From NCBI RefSeq assembly GCF_030814995.1, contig NZ_JAUSVX010000011.1:124001-188000 (forward strand): a stretch of DNA of 64,000 nucleotides, read 5' to 3'. Position numbers and translations under genes: made by a program. The stretch's first letter is position 1. Each line of letters opens with the position of its first letter. Source of the stretch: Labrys wisconsinensis. Its GTDB lineage: Bacteria > Pseudomonadota > Alphaproteobacteria > Rhizobiales > Labraceae. Shown piece after piece: positions 1 to 8,545 of the stretch. Under the pieces are notes generated by a model, which made no database searches, was not told the origin of the DNA, and saw only the letters and a list, made by a program, of their open reading frames with translations.

Positions 1-377
1 AGCGAGCCGGTGACATGGCCCGCCTTGCCGGCGAACGGGGTAGTGCGTCCCAGCGCCGAGATGCAGACGACGCGCTTGCCCCCCCGCGTCTTCAGCGCCG
101 CAGCCGCCGGACGCGTGAAATCGACATAGGCGGCTTCCAGGCTGTCGGCGTGAGGATCGGGCGGCACCAGCCAGAACACGGCGTTGGCGCCCGAGAACGC
201 GCGGTTCACAACCTCGACGTCGGCATGCGAGCCCTGAACGACCTCGACGCGCGCACGCAGATCGTCACTGAGCTTGGAGGGATCGCGCACGATGACGCGG
301 ACGGGGGCACCGGCGTCGAGCAGATTGGCGACGACTTGACGGCCGATATCGCCGGTGGGGGTGGTGACGACAATCAC
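1..377 (-). CDS. NmrA-like NAD(P)-binding reductase, 3' end outside window
   Basis: The reverse strand is open from a GTG at 377 to the window edge. It encodes about 125 residues beginning MIVVTTPTGDIGRQVVANLL, then a strand ending in RVIVRDP and a segment NAVFWLVPPDP. This is the N-terminal Rossmann half of NmrA/atypical SDR proteins (TPTGDIG in place of GATGxxG), which bind NAD(P)H and often act as quinone or nitrogen-sensing reductases. GTG 377 fits the frame and has an AAGGA about 10 bases upstream; the nearby ATG at 387 is out of frame. The gene diverges from the AraC regulator at 535, a common regulator/target pairing. The C-terminus is not in the window, so substrate class is open. Confidence 0.8.
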   Translation of the reverse strand, partial: MIVVTTPTGDIGRQVVANLLDAGAPVRVIVRDPSKLSDDLRARVEVVQGSHADVEVVNRAFSGANAVFWLVPPDPHADSLEAAYVDFTRPAAAALKTRGGKRVVCISALGRTTPFAGKAGHVTGS

Positions 378-534
378 GGGTGCTCATCCTTTTCGCTGGG
401 GACCGGGCGACGCCCGACACGGACGTCTGCGTGGCGCGGTCGACATTTGGGGCTGCGCCGAAGATAGGGTATCGCCTTGAGGACGGTCTATGTCGTAAGG
501 TCCGCGATACCGTCGCGATCGTCCGGATAGCCCG

Positions 535-1560
535 ATGGACCCGCTCTCGGAGCTTCTCTCGCTGCTACGGCCTCGCGGGGCCGTCTCGTCTCGCCTTGAC
601 GCGGGAGGCGACTGGTCGATCCAGTTCGGCGGCCAGCGCAAACACATCAAGTGCTATGTCATCCTGGCCGGCGAGTGCTGGCTGGCCGTCGACGGCGTCG
701 CAGACGTCGCGCGCCTCGAGCAGGGCGATTGCTTTGTCCTGCCGAGCGGACCCTCGTTCCGGCTGGCCAGCGATCTCGCCCTACCCTCGATCGCAGCCTC
801 GGCGATCTTCCCTGACGCTCGGGCCGGCGGTGTGGTGACTGTCGCTGGAGGCGGCGAGTTCTCGTTGCTCGCCAGCCGCTTCGCGGTCAGCGGCAAGCAC
901 GCCGAGAGGCTGCTCGGATTGCTTCCGCCGATTGTGCATCTCCGCAAGGACGCTGATCGGTTTGCGCTGCGGTGGTCTGTGGAGCGCATGATGCAGGAAC
1001 TGCGTGAGAAACAGCCCGGCGGCGATCTCATTGCCCAGGATCTTGCTCGCATGATGCTGGTGCAAGCTCTGCGCGCGCGTCTCGCGGAAGGCCTCGGTGA
1101 GGGCGCGGGATGGTTCTTCGCCCTGGCGGACAAACACCTCAGCCTCGCGATCACCGCCATGCACGCCGATCCGGCCCGACGGTGGACATTGCGGGACTTG
1201 GGAATGCAGGCGGGCATGTCGCGCTCGGTTTTCGCACTCCGGTTCAAGGAAGTGGTGGGCGAGACGCCCATGCAATATCTGACGCGCTGGCGAATGCTTC
1301 TGGCCTGCGACCGGCTGGAGCATGCTGGCGATCCGGTTGCAATAATCGCCGAGGCTCTCGGGTACGAGTCCGAGAGCGCATTCAGCGCGGCCTTCAAACG
1401 TTTCATGGGATGTTCGCCGCGGCAATATTGTAGGGCGGCCGACGAAGACCATCGCGAAAGCCCAACAGCGCCGTCTTCCTCCGGCGGATTGGATCTCCAC
1501 GCTGAAGCGCCGACGAGGGATCGGCGCCGCAGAGTCCGTGACAGACTTGTTGATGCATGA
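535..1560 (+). CDS. AraC family transcriptional regulator with cupin sensor domain
   Basis: 341 residues. The first ~180 form an AraC-type cupin sensor (segments CYVILAGECWLAV and LEQGDCFVLPSG). Residues ~195-300 hold the two helix-turn-helix motifs of AraC/XylS proteins (WTLRDLGMQAGMSRSVFALRFK and AIIAEALGYESESAFSAAFKR, ending GCSPRQY). About 45 residues follow the usual PxQY end, a polar Arg-rich tail that is longer than normal for the family. The layout, divergent from an NmrA-like reductase starting at 377, suggests it controls that gene. The start ATG 535 has no strong Shine-Dalgarno. Family assignment is secure; ligand unknown. Confidence 0.88.
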   Translation: MDPLSELLSLLRPRGAVSSRLDAGGDWSIQFGGQRKHIKCYVILAGECWLAVDGVADVARLEQGDCFVLPSGPSFRLASDLALPSIAASAIFPDARAGGVVTVAGGGEFSLLASRFAVSGKHAERLLGLLPPIVHLRKDADRFALRWSVERMMQELREKQPGGDLIAQDLARMMLVQALRARLAEGLGEGAGWFFALADKHLSLAITAMHADPARRWTLRDLGMQAGMSRSVFALRFKEVVGETPMQYLTRWRMLLACDRLEHAGDPVAIIAEALGYESESAFSAAFKRFMGCSPRQYCRAADEDHRESPTAPSSSGGLDLHAEAPTRDRRRRVRDRLVDA

Positions 1561-1603
1561 CCCGCGAGGAAGGGGCGAATGGTCCGCACCCTCGGAGAGC
1601 AAT

Positions 1604-1680
1604 GGCCAGCTACGCCGCCAACCGTGGAATGGTCCTCTCCGCAAATCGCAAGAATCGGGTGTTGCGAGCCCCCGCAACCA
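1604..1680. repeat. 77-bp dispersed repeat, copy A (between convergent gene ends)
   Basis: This segment aligns without gaps to 4048-4124, with about 62 of 77 positions identical by eye. The best conserved part is AAATCGCAAGAATC followed by GTGTTGCGAGCC and CGCAAC. The end can fold as a hairpin with arms GTTGCG and CGCAAC. It lies in the ~340-bp gap between the AraC gene and the convergent dehydrogenase. I see no other gene in that gap. The similarity also shows in translated reading frames, but these are not credible genes. Confidence 0.75.
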
Positions 1681-1903
1681 CTCTCCTCCACGATCCGGTG
1701 CCCCCGAGTTTTCTCCAGCGCGCGATCCTTGGTCGCTGGGTCAGGCCTGGCGAGCTTGGCCCTGCTCCGCCACCAACCCCGCGAGGAGGGCGGTTGGCGG
1801 ACCTGTCTTCTCCGCATCGGGATGGTCGCCCTGAGAGCTGCGATTATCCCGCGTTCACTCCCGGGTTCGCCGGAACCATGATCCGAATTCGAAATCGATG
1901 CGA

Positions 1904-2926
1904 TCACACCATTTCAACAACGATCTTGCCGAAAGCACCGCGATCCAGATGACCAAGTGCCGCCGGCAGATCGCTCATGGGATAGCGGGTGTCGATGACG
2001 GGCTTCAGTCCCGTCCGGTCAACCGCGCGAACAAGGTCTTCCAAAGCGCGACGATGCCCCGTGCCGATACCATGGACGGTTACGTCCTTGAGCAGCAACG
2101 GCATCAGCGGAGCGGTCACTTCGAAACCCTCCAACGCGCCGATCAAACAAATGTGGCCGCCGACGGCGGCCATTTGCGCCGCCTTGCCCAGATGCGGGCC
2201 GCCGATCAGTTCCAGGATGTGGTCCGCCCCCCGATGGAGAGTGATCTCGTAGACAGCTTCGACCAGGTCGGCTTTTCGGCGATCGATGCAATGGTCGGCG
2301 CCGAGCGCCTCGGCACGCGCCAGCTTGTCGGCGCTACCGGAGATTATCACCCCGGCTCCGTGCGCCTTGGCGATCTGGAGGCCGAACAGCGCGACGCCGC
2401 CCGTCCCCTCGATCAGCACCGTTTGGCCCGCACGCACCCGGGCGCGCTCGACGAGCGCGAACCAGGCGGTGAGCCCGGCGCACGGCAAGGTGCTGGCTTG
2501 TGCATCATCCAATGTGGTTGGCGCCGGCACGAACCATTCCTCCGGGAAGGCCACATAGTCCGCCAGCACACCGGGATAGTACCCCCCGAGCGTTCGATAG
2601 GACGGCGTGCGGGCGTCGCCTGACCGAGCGCCGTCGATCCAGCCGGGGGCGAAAGTCGAGATGACCCGTTCACCTCGGGAGAAACGGGTGGCGTCCTCGC
2701 CGAGGGCTACGACCGTTCCGGCAAGATCGGACCCCGGTGTGAAAGGGAATCCCAGCGGTAGGCCCCTGCCACTCTCGATCACCATCCTGTCGCGATAGTT
2801 GAGTGCGACCGCCGCTACCTTCACCAAGACTTCACGCCGCGCTGGCGACGGCAACGAGACTTCCCGTAGTTCGAGCCGCTCCCGGCCGATGGCGTCCATC
2901 TCCCAGCGCCGCATTGTCTCCGTCAT
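1904..2926 (-). CDS. Zinc-independent NAD(P)-dependent alcohol dehydrogenase (MDR superfamily)
   Basis: 340 residues with the medium-chain dehydrogenase/reductase fold. An N-terminal GroES-like domain (to ~residue 130, segment GFPFTPGSDLAGTVVALG) is followed by a Rossmann domain with the glycine motif EGTGGVALFG near residue 173. The structural-zinc cysteine cluster of classical alcohol dehydrogenases is missing and no catalytic Cys/His pair is evident, so it belongs with the quinone-oxidoreductase-like, zinc-free MDR branch. It reduces or oxidises small carbonyls/alcohols with NAD(P)(H). It is divergent from the LysR gene at 3059, the likely regulator. Substrate unknown. Confidence 0.85.
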   Translation of the reverse strand: MTETMRRWEMDAIGRERLELREVSLPSPARREVLVKVAAVALNYRDRMVIESGRGLPLGFPFTPGSDLAGTVVALGEDATRFSRGERVISTFAPGWIDGARSGDARTPSYRTLGGYYPGVLADYVAFPEEWFVPAPTTLDDAQASTLPCAGLTAWFALVERARVRAGQTVLIEGTGGVALFGLQIAKAHGAGVIISGSADKLARAEALGADHCIDRRKADLVEAVYEITLHRGADHILELIGGPHLGKAAQMAAVGGHICLIGALEGFEVTAPLMPLLLKDVTVHGIGTGHRRALEDLVRAVDRTGLKPVIDTRYPMSDLPAALGHLDRGAFGKIVVEMV

Positions 2927-3017
2927 TCAATATTCCTTCGCGATTCAGGCGCCACCCTTGCGCCGACGGCGATACAGGACGGCCCGCACCTTGGGCGCGA
3001 GCACTATCGCGCCGTCG

Positions 3018-3042
3018 ATTATGCGTGATAATCCGCTATAAT
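3018..3042. promoter_or_regulatory. LysR-type operator and -10 element in divergent promoter
   Basis: ATTATGCGTGATAAT (3018-3032) is an interrupted palindrome with arms ATTAT/ATAAT and contains T-N11-A, the classic LysR-type box. It is followed by a perfect TATAAT at 3037-3042. It lies between the divergent dehydrogenase (start 2926) and LysR gene (start 3059), where an autoregulatory site would be expected. Binding by the neighbouring LysR is inferred. Confidence 0.45.
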
Positions 3043-3058
3043 CAGCATAGGTCGTTGC

Positions 3059-3988
3059 GTGTGGAGCATCAATTTGAAGGGCACTGAATTCGCCGAACTG
3101 ACGGCCTTTCTAACCGTTTCGGACGAAAGGAACTTCAGACGCGCCGCCCAACGGCTTGGGATGTCACCGTCCGCGCTCAGCCATATGATCCGGTCGCTGG
3201 AGGAGCGCCTCGGCGCCAGGCTTCTCAACAGGACGACCCGGAGTGTTGCACCGACCGAAGCGGGGCAGGCCTTGTTCGACCGGTTGCGCCCCGCGATCGA
3301 TGACATGGAAGGCGCCATTCGGGACGTCGGTGCTTACCAGACGCAACCCAGGGGCATTGTTCGCGTCAACTTGCCGCGCATTGCCGCTCGTCTTGTCGTA
3401 ACGCCGATCCTTGCCGATTTTCTAGGGGAATATCCTGAGATCCGGCTCGATCTGGTGATCGACGACACACTCACCGACGTCGTGGCCAAGGGCTTTGATG
3501 CTGGGATTCGATCGGGCGAACTCGTGCAGCAAGACATGATCGCGGTGAGACTGACGCCCGATCTGAGGATGGCTGTCGTTGGCTCTCCGGCCTATTTCGC
3601 GGGTCGGGCATTGCCCGAAGTGCCGCGGGATATCCGAGATCATCGTTGCATCACCTATCGGTGGAGCGAAACTGGGGTTTTGTACCGCTGGAGTTTCGAC
3701 GGTCCCGGCGGGTCTGTCGACGTCGACGTCGACAGCATCGTTACCGCCAACGACACGGACCTGCTCCTTGCGGCCGCGCTGCAGGGAGCAGGCCTTGCTT
3801 TCACTCCTGAAAGTTTCGTGGCGCCTTATATTGAAAGCGGAGAACTCGTCCGAGTGCTCGAACCTTGGTGCAAGCCTTTTTCGGGCTTCTATCTCTACTA
3901 TCCCAACAGGCCCCGCATGCCGTTGGCACTGAGAGCCTTCATTGACTTCATCAAGTTTCGGAATTCCCTTGAACGGCAGTTAGCCTGA
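3059..3988 (+). CDS. LysR family transcriptional regulator
   Basis: 309 residues. The N-terminal winged helix-turn-helix (FLTVSDERNFRRAAQRLG, then SALSHMIRSLEERLG) is typical of LysR proteins, followed by a periplasmic-binding-like effector domain (residues ~90-300, starting GIVRVNLPRIAARLVVTPIL). The start is uncertain: GTG 3059 is the longest choice, but TTG 3074 has a GGAG at a better distance and gives a more usual N-terminus. The gene is divergent from the zinc-free dehydrogenase and is preceded by a T-N11-A box. Base composition looks lower in G+C than in genes beyond 11 kb. Effector unknown. Confidence 0.88.
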   Translation: MWSINLKGTEFAELTAFLTVSDERNFRRAAQRLGMSPSALSHMIRSLEERLGARLLNRTTRSVAPTEAGQALFDRLRPAIDDMEGAIRDVGAYQTQPRGIVRVNLPRIAARLVVTPILADFLGEYPEIRLDLVIDDTLTDVVAKGFDAGIRSGELVQQDMIAVRLTPDLRMAVVGSPAYFAGRALPEVPRDIRDHRCITYRWSETGVLYRWSFDGPGGSVDVDVDSIVTANDTDLLLAAALQGAGLAFTPESFVAPYIESGELVRVLEPWCKPFSGFYLYYPNRPRMPLALRAFIDFIKFRNSLERQLA

Positions 3989-4047
3989 GCCGCCCGCGAT
4001 AGAGCAAACCATCTGCTTCCGGCTCACACCAGACATTGGCGCGTCGG

Positions 4048-4124
4048 CGCCGGCTACGCTGCCGGCTTTGGTATAGTCCTCTCGAGAAATCGCAAGAATC
4101 TGGTGTTGCGAGCCCTCGCAACTA
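4048..4124. repeat. 77-bp dispersed repeat, copy B (between convergent gene ends)
   Basis: Second copy of the element at 1604-1680, same orientation. Here the hairpin is more complete: GTTGCGAG and CTCGCAAC separated by two bases. It again lies between two convergent genes (LysR ending 3988 and MFS pump ending 4224). No T-run follows, so it is not a textbook intrinsic terminator. Confidence 0.75.
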
Positions 4125-4223
4125 CCCCACAAATCGCTTCGATAACCTGCCCTACGATACTTGGAGTCGTGGTTAAGAACGCAAATATTCAGATCAAGTG
4201 AAGCCGTTTTATTTGATATTGCT

Positions 4224-5675
4224 CTAACCCGGCCTGCGCGCTGCTGCGCGTTTGTCGTCCGGTAGCCACAGCGACAGCACGCCGCCCAGAGCGAGGAGCG
4301 CGACGTTACAGCCGAGTGCGATGGCGAAGGCATCTGCGTAGGCGGCGAGATCCTGTCCGGCGCCGAGAATGCTGAAGAAGACGCCGCCGACGATCGCAAC
4401 GCCGAGGGCTGCGCCAATCTGGAAGGTGGAAATGACGATGCCTGATGCGAGTCCGGCGTGACGCTGATCGACGCCGCTGATCACCGCTTTGATCACCGAA
4501 GGCGTCAAGATGCCGAACCCTAATCCCGCCACCGAAAGGCCGATCTCGAGCCACCCCTGAAGCGCCCCCGCCACGGCGAAGATCACCACGCTGAAGCCGA
4601 GAACCTGGCCGATGAAACCCAGCGTCAACGCACGAGGTCCGAGCCGCCGCATGACGCCGGCCGCGGCAAACGACGCCATGAAATAGCCGATGCCGAAGGG
4701 GAGCGTCCGCAAGCCGGCGTCGAGCGGCGTCAGATGCAGGCCGCCTTGCAAATAGACCGAGAACATCAAATAGAAGGCCGCGTGCATGTAAAAGACGAGC
4801 GCCATCGCGACGCCGATTGCGAAGCCTCTCTCGCGGAACAGCGACAGATCGACCAGCGGCGAGCCGCCGCGATCCATCAGTCGCTTCTCGAACCGGATGA
4901 AGGCGGCCAGCGCCACGGGAGACGCGACGAGCATGGCGACGAGCCAGAACGGCCATCCCATCTCCCACCCTTCGACCAGCGGGTAAACCAGCAGGCCGAG
5001 CGTTGCCGATAGAAGCGCCACGCCGCCGATATCGAGCTTGTGTGCGTGATCGGCCCGCGAATCGCCGAGAAAGAGCAGGCTGCCGATGAAGGCGGCGAGT
5101 CCGATCGGCACGTTGACGAGAAAGATCGCCTGCCAGGTGAACCCGAAGGGATGCGACGACACCAGCACGCCGCCGAAGATCTGGCCTGCAATGTTGGCAA
5201 AACCGAAGGTGGCGCCATAAAGGCCCAGCGCTTTTCCCTGCTCCGATGCCGGGAACAGGACGCGGATCGAGGCAAGGACCTGCGGCGCCATCACCGTCGC
5301 GGTCAGGCCTTGCAGACTACGGCCGGCAATGAGAATGGCGGGTGACCACGCAGTGCCGCACAGCACGGACGCGATGGTGAAGCCCGCGACGCCCAGCATG
5401 AACATCCGCTTGCGGCCGAGCCAATCGCCCAGCCGGCCGCCGGTGATGAGAAACACCGCATAGGTCGCCGCATAGGCTGATATGACGAACTGAAGGTCAC
5501 TCGATGTCGCGCTCAGAGTCTGGCGGATCGCCGGCAGCGCCAGATTGACGACGTTGAAATCGAGCACTGGCAGGAACGCGCCGGTCAGAAGGACGGGCAG
5601 GGCGAACCATCGCCGCGGATCGCCGTCTGCCTGCAAGACGCTTTCCCGTGCCACTGCTCCAGCCTCTGCGCTCAT
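4224..5675 (-). CDS. MFS drug efflux transporter, DHA2 (14-TM) family
   Basis: 483 residues, an inner-membrane proton antiporter of the EmrB/QacA type. Motif A appears as GRLGDWLGRKRM in loop 2-3 and motif C-like glycines follow in TM5; the many hydrophobic segments fit 14 helices. The start at ATG 5675 has AGGAGC six bases upstream. A longer frame extends upstream but only as a shadow of the next gene. It is a close paralogue of the gene at 5765-7210 (shared FVISAYAATYAVFLITGG, APQVLASIRVLFP, SSHPFGF.WQAIF), in the same orientation 89 bp downstream of it, so tandem duplication is likely. Substrate cannot be told. Confidence 0.9.
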   Translation of the reverse strand: MSAEAGAVARESVLQADGDPRRWFALPVLLTGAFLPVLDFNVVNLALPAIRQTLSATSSDLQFVISAYAATYAVFLITGGRLGDWLGRKRMFMLGVAGFTIASVLCGTAWSPAILIAGRSLQGLTATVMAPQVLASIRVLFPASEQGKALGLYGATFGFANIAGQIFGGVLVSSHPFGFTWQAIFLVNVPIGLAAFIGSLLFLGDSRADHAHKLDIGGVALLSATLGLLVYPLVEGWEMGWPFWLVAMLVASPVALAAFIRFEKRLMDRGGSPLVDLSLFRERGFAIGVAMALVFYMHAAFYLMFSVYLQGGLHLTPLDAGLRTLPFGIGYFMASFAAAGVMRRLGPRALTLGFIGQVLGFSVVIFAVAGALQGWLEIGLSVAGLGFGILTPSVIKAVISGVDQRHAGLASGIVISTFQIGAALGVAIVGGVFFSILGAGQDLAAYADAFAIALGCNVALLALGGVLSLWLPDDKRAAARRPG

Positions 5676-5764
5676 GGCTTGCTCCTGATCGTTGCCGCGC
5701 CGCTCTCTTCGCGCGGACGATCTGTTCGTGCTTGATGGGACGTGTGGTGCTTCGCGGGTTGTCA

Positions 5765-7210
5765 TCACCGGTTGGCGGATCGCGCGGGATCTCTGGCCAC
5801 CGACACGGAAAGGGCGCCGCCGAGCACCAGCACCGCCACGATGCAGCCGAGCGCGAGCGAGAAGGCAAAGGGATAGGCCTCGCTGGTTTGCCCGCCTCCC
5901 AGCGCGCCGTAGAACACGCCGCCGATGATCGCGATGCCGATCGCGGAGCCGATTTGCAGGGCGGAGATGACGACGCCCGACGCCAATCCGGCGTGGCGAG
6001 GATCGACGCTGCCGATGACCGCCTTGATGACGGATGGCATGATGATGCCGAAGCCCATCCCTGCGGCGATGAGACCGATGTCCAGACAGCCGGGCAGGAT
6101 GGATGCCACCGCCAATGCGATGATGAGGAAACCGAGCGCCTGAAGGGCAAAGCCGAGCGTCAGCGCGTAGGAGCCGAGGCGTTGCATGAGATAGGACGAT
6201 GCCAGTGAGGCGACGAAGCTTCCGCCGACATAAGGCAATGTCGCGACGCCCGCCTGCATCGGCGTCATGCCGAGCCCGCTTTGCAGAAAGACCGAGAAGG
6301 TCAGGAAGAAAGCGTTCTGTATGTAGAAGGCGAGCGCCATGACGATGCCCGTGGCGAAGCGCCTGTCTCGGAACAGCGACAACTCCACCAGTGGCGAGCC
6401 GCCGCGCCTGGCCAGCCCCCGCTCGAACAGGACGAAGCCTGCCAGCGCGGCCGGCGAGGCCATGAGCATGGCCACGACCCACCACGGCCAACCCATCTCG
6501 CGCCCCTCGATCAGCGGGTAGATCAGCAGACCCAGAGTCAGCGACAACAGAACGACACCGCCGATATCGAGGCTTTGCGCATGCTGTGATCGTGAATCAC
6601 GCAGGAAGGCCATTCCGCCGAGCAGCGTCGCGAGCCCGATCGGAATATTGACGAAGAAGATCGCCTGCCAGGCGAAGCCGAAGGGATGAGACGAGACCAG
6701 GACGCCGCCGAGAACCTGGCCGCAGAGATTGGCCAGGCCAAAAGTCGCCCCATAGAGTGCGAGCGCCCGTCCTTGCGCTGCGCCGGGAAACAGAACGCGG
6801 ATCGACGCCAGCACCTGTGGCGCCATGACAGTCGCCATGACGCCCTGGAGGATACGGCCGGCGATCAGGGCTGCCGGAGACCAGGCTGCGCCGCAGAGCG
6901 CCGAAGCGAAGGTGAACCCCGCAACGCCGGTCAGGAACGTGGTCTTGCGTCCATGGAGGTCGCCGAGGCGTCCGCCCGTGATGAGGAACACCGCATAGGT
7001 GGCCGCGTAGGCGGAGATCACGAACTGCACATCGCTCGATGTCGCGCCGAGATCCTGCCGGATCGCCGGTAGCGCCAGATTGACGATGGTGAAGTCAAGC
7101 GGCGGCAGGAACGCGCCGGCGAGCAGGACGGGCAGGGCGAGCCACCCGCGCATACCGATCTCGGCGGCGGGTGCGGTCTGATCTGCACGTTCCTCGGTCT
7201 GCGTACTCAT
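5765..7210 (-). CDS. MFS drug efflux transporter, DHA2 (14-TM) family, tandem paralogue
   Basis: 481 residues, same architecture as the following pump at 4224-5675. ATG 7210 is preceded by GGAGG at good spacing; the in-frame extension upstream to 7294 lacks a ribosome site. It has motif A as GRLGDLHGRKTT and a C-terminal half with helices 8-14. It is the promoter-proximal gene of the pair and is divergent from a LysR gene at 7338. The pair therefore probably forms one LysR-controlled efflux operon. Two near-duplicate pumps suggest dosage or substrate divergence. Confidence 0.9.
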   Translation of the reverse strand: MSTQTEERADQTAPAAEIGMRGWLALPVLLAGAFLPPLDFTIVNLALPAIRQDLGATSSDVQFVISAYAATYAVFLITGGRLGDLHGRKTTFLTGVAGFTFASALCGAAWSPAALIAGRILQGVMATVMAPQVLASIRVLFPGAAQGRALALYGATFGLANLCGQVLGGVLVSSHPFGFAWQAIFFVNIPIGLATLLGGMAFLRDSRSQHAQSLDIGGVVLLSLTLGLLIYPLIEGREMGWPWWVVAMLMASPAALAGFVLFERGLARRGGSPLVELSLFRDRRFATGIVMALAFYIQNAFFLTFSVFLQSGLGMTPMQAGVATLPYVGGSFVASLASSYLMQRLGSYALTLGFALQALGFLIIALAVASILPGCLDIGLIAAGMGFGIIMPSVIKAVIGSVDPRHAGLASGVVISALQIGSAIGIAIIGGVFYGALGGGQTSEAYPFAFSLALGCIVAVLVLGGALSVSVARDPARSANR

Positions 7211-7291
7211 CAAGCCCCTCCGATCGATCGCACGACAGCGTCGATCCGATCGCCACATTGCGTCTGGAGACCAACATAGGCGGAGCTTGAC

Positions 7292-7325
7292 CATACAGTA
7301 ATGGTATGCTTCTCTATTTTAGAGA
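7292..7325. promoter_or_regulatory. Inverted repeats in MFS/LysR divergent promoter
   Basis: Two palindromes sit in the 127-bp gap between the MFS pump start (7210) and the LysR start (7338). CATAC-N7-GTATG lies at 7292-7308, and TCTCTA-TTT-TAGAGA at 7311-7325 is perfect. A further partial match, CATATTGGTATG, follows just before the LysR start. The region is noticeably A+T-rich. These are good candidates for the LysR binding sites; which one is used is unknown. Confidence 0.45.
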
Positions 7326-7337
7326 TAACATATTGGT

Positions 7338-8204
7338 ATGATTGCCATGGCGAGCCTGGATGTCGATGCCGTGCAGGCATTCGTTTTTGTGGCCGATTTT
7401 CAGAGCTTCACCCGCGCGGCCGAGGCGCTTGATACGTCCCAGGCTGCGATCAGCGTGAAGCTGAAGCGGCTGGAGGATCGGCTGGGCGAAAAGCTGATCG
7501 AGCGGACCCCGCGGTTGGTGCGCCTGTCGGCGCGTGGTGCGGCCTTTCTGGGCGTCGCGCGCGAGTTCATTGCGGCGCATGAGCGTGCCGTCGCCGGCCT
7601 CACTTCGGCGCCGCGCCGCTTTACGCTCGGTATCGCGGATCAGGCGGCGGGTCCCGAGCTGCCGGTCCTGTTGGCCCGCCTCCATGCCTACGACCCCGCC
7701 CTGTTGATCGAGGTGCAGATCGAGGCATCGCGCAATCTGCTGGATGCCTTCGACCGCGGCGCGCTCGATGCGGCGATCGTTCGCCGCGAGGACGATCGCC
7801 GCGACGGCGAGGTTCTGGCGCAGGAACCTTTTGGCTGGTTTGCACTGCCGGGCTTCGCGCACCGGGAGGGCGAAGCCCTTCGGCTGGCGTCGCTGGCCGT
7901 CTCATGCGGTGTCCGCAATATCGCCACCCGGGCACTCGACGCCGCCGGCGTGCGTTGGATCGAGGTCTTCGTGGGCGGCGGCGCTGCGGCTGTCGTCGCC
8001 GCCGTGTCGGCTGGCCTCGCCGTCGCCGCGCTGGCGCATCGTGTCGTGCCGGTCGGTGTTGTCGAGGTCGGAGAACGGCTTGAGCTTCCCGCGCTTCCTT
8101 CATCCGAGATCGTGCTTCACTCCAGCTTGTCGGACGCGCGGTCACGCGGCGCCTTGCGCACGCTTGCCGCGGCCTTTCGCGAACACCGCGCGCCGTCTTC
8201 GTGA
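7338..8204 (+). CDS. LysR family transcriptional regulator
   Basis: 288 residues. The helix-turn-helix (FVFVADFQSFTRAAEALDTSQAAISVKLKRLEDRLG) is typical; the effector domain runs from ~residue 95. It is slightly shorter than the family norm (~300). ATG 7338 and ATG 7347 are both possible starts, neither with a clear ribosome site. Divergent from the tandem MFS pumps, which it probably regulates. Confidence 0.87.
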   Translation: MIAMASLDVDAVQAFVFVADFQSFTRAAEALDTSQAAISVKLKRLEDRLGEKLIERTPRLVRLSARGAAFLGVAREFIAAHERAVAGLTSAPRRFTLGIADQAAGPELPVLLARLHAYDPALLIEVQIEASRNLLDAFDRGALDAAIVRREDDRRDGEVLAQEPFGWFALPGFAHREGEALRLASLAVSCGVRNIATRALDAAGVRWIEVFVGGGAAAVVAAVSAGLAVAALAHRVVPVGVVEVGERLELPALPSSEIVLHSSLSDARSRGALRTLAAAFREHRAPSS

Positions 8205-8545
8205 GAGTTGATCCCGGATAGATCGTCGCTCTCGGCCGCATGTGCCAACGCCGCGGAAATCGATCGTCGGTGGCTCCGGCGCAATGCCACGACGGCTGGC
8301 AACGCCCCAATCGCCATCATGGTCATGCGTCGGGATGTGATCGAACCGCACTGTGCCAGCAACGCCCGGCAAGTCGAAGATGCACCTGGTCAGCGACGCG
8401 AGGCAGGGATAGTCGACAAGCCGCCCAGCGGGCCGTTTATCGGTTCGCGTGAAGACAATGCAAAAACAAGGAGAAGCGAGTTCGATCCATGCATTGTGTT
8501 ATGTTTCCAATACGATGCCAGGCGACACGCGTTGGAAGCACAATA
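8205..8545. other. 341-bp gap with no recognisable gene; one hairpin
   Basis: Between convergent LysR and amidase ends. Short open frames exist but none has a ribosome site or a recognisable motif. The only structure I see is an imperfect hairpin at 8502-8540 with arms TGTTTCCAATACG and CGCGTTGGAAGCA (about 10 of 13 pairs plus a G-U), just past the amidase stop. It could be a transcript-end structure although no U-run follows it. Confidence 0.4.

Noticed and set aside
4224-6491. 755-codon version of the MFS pump
   Set aside because: The N-terminal third is Arg/His-rich shadow of the neighbouring pump; ATG 5675 has a proper ribosome site.
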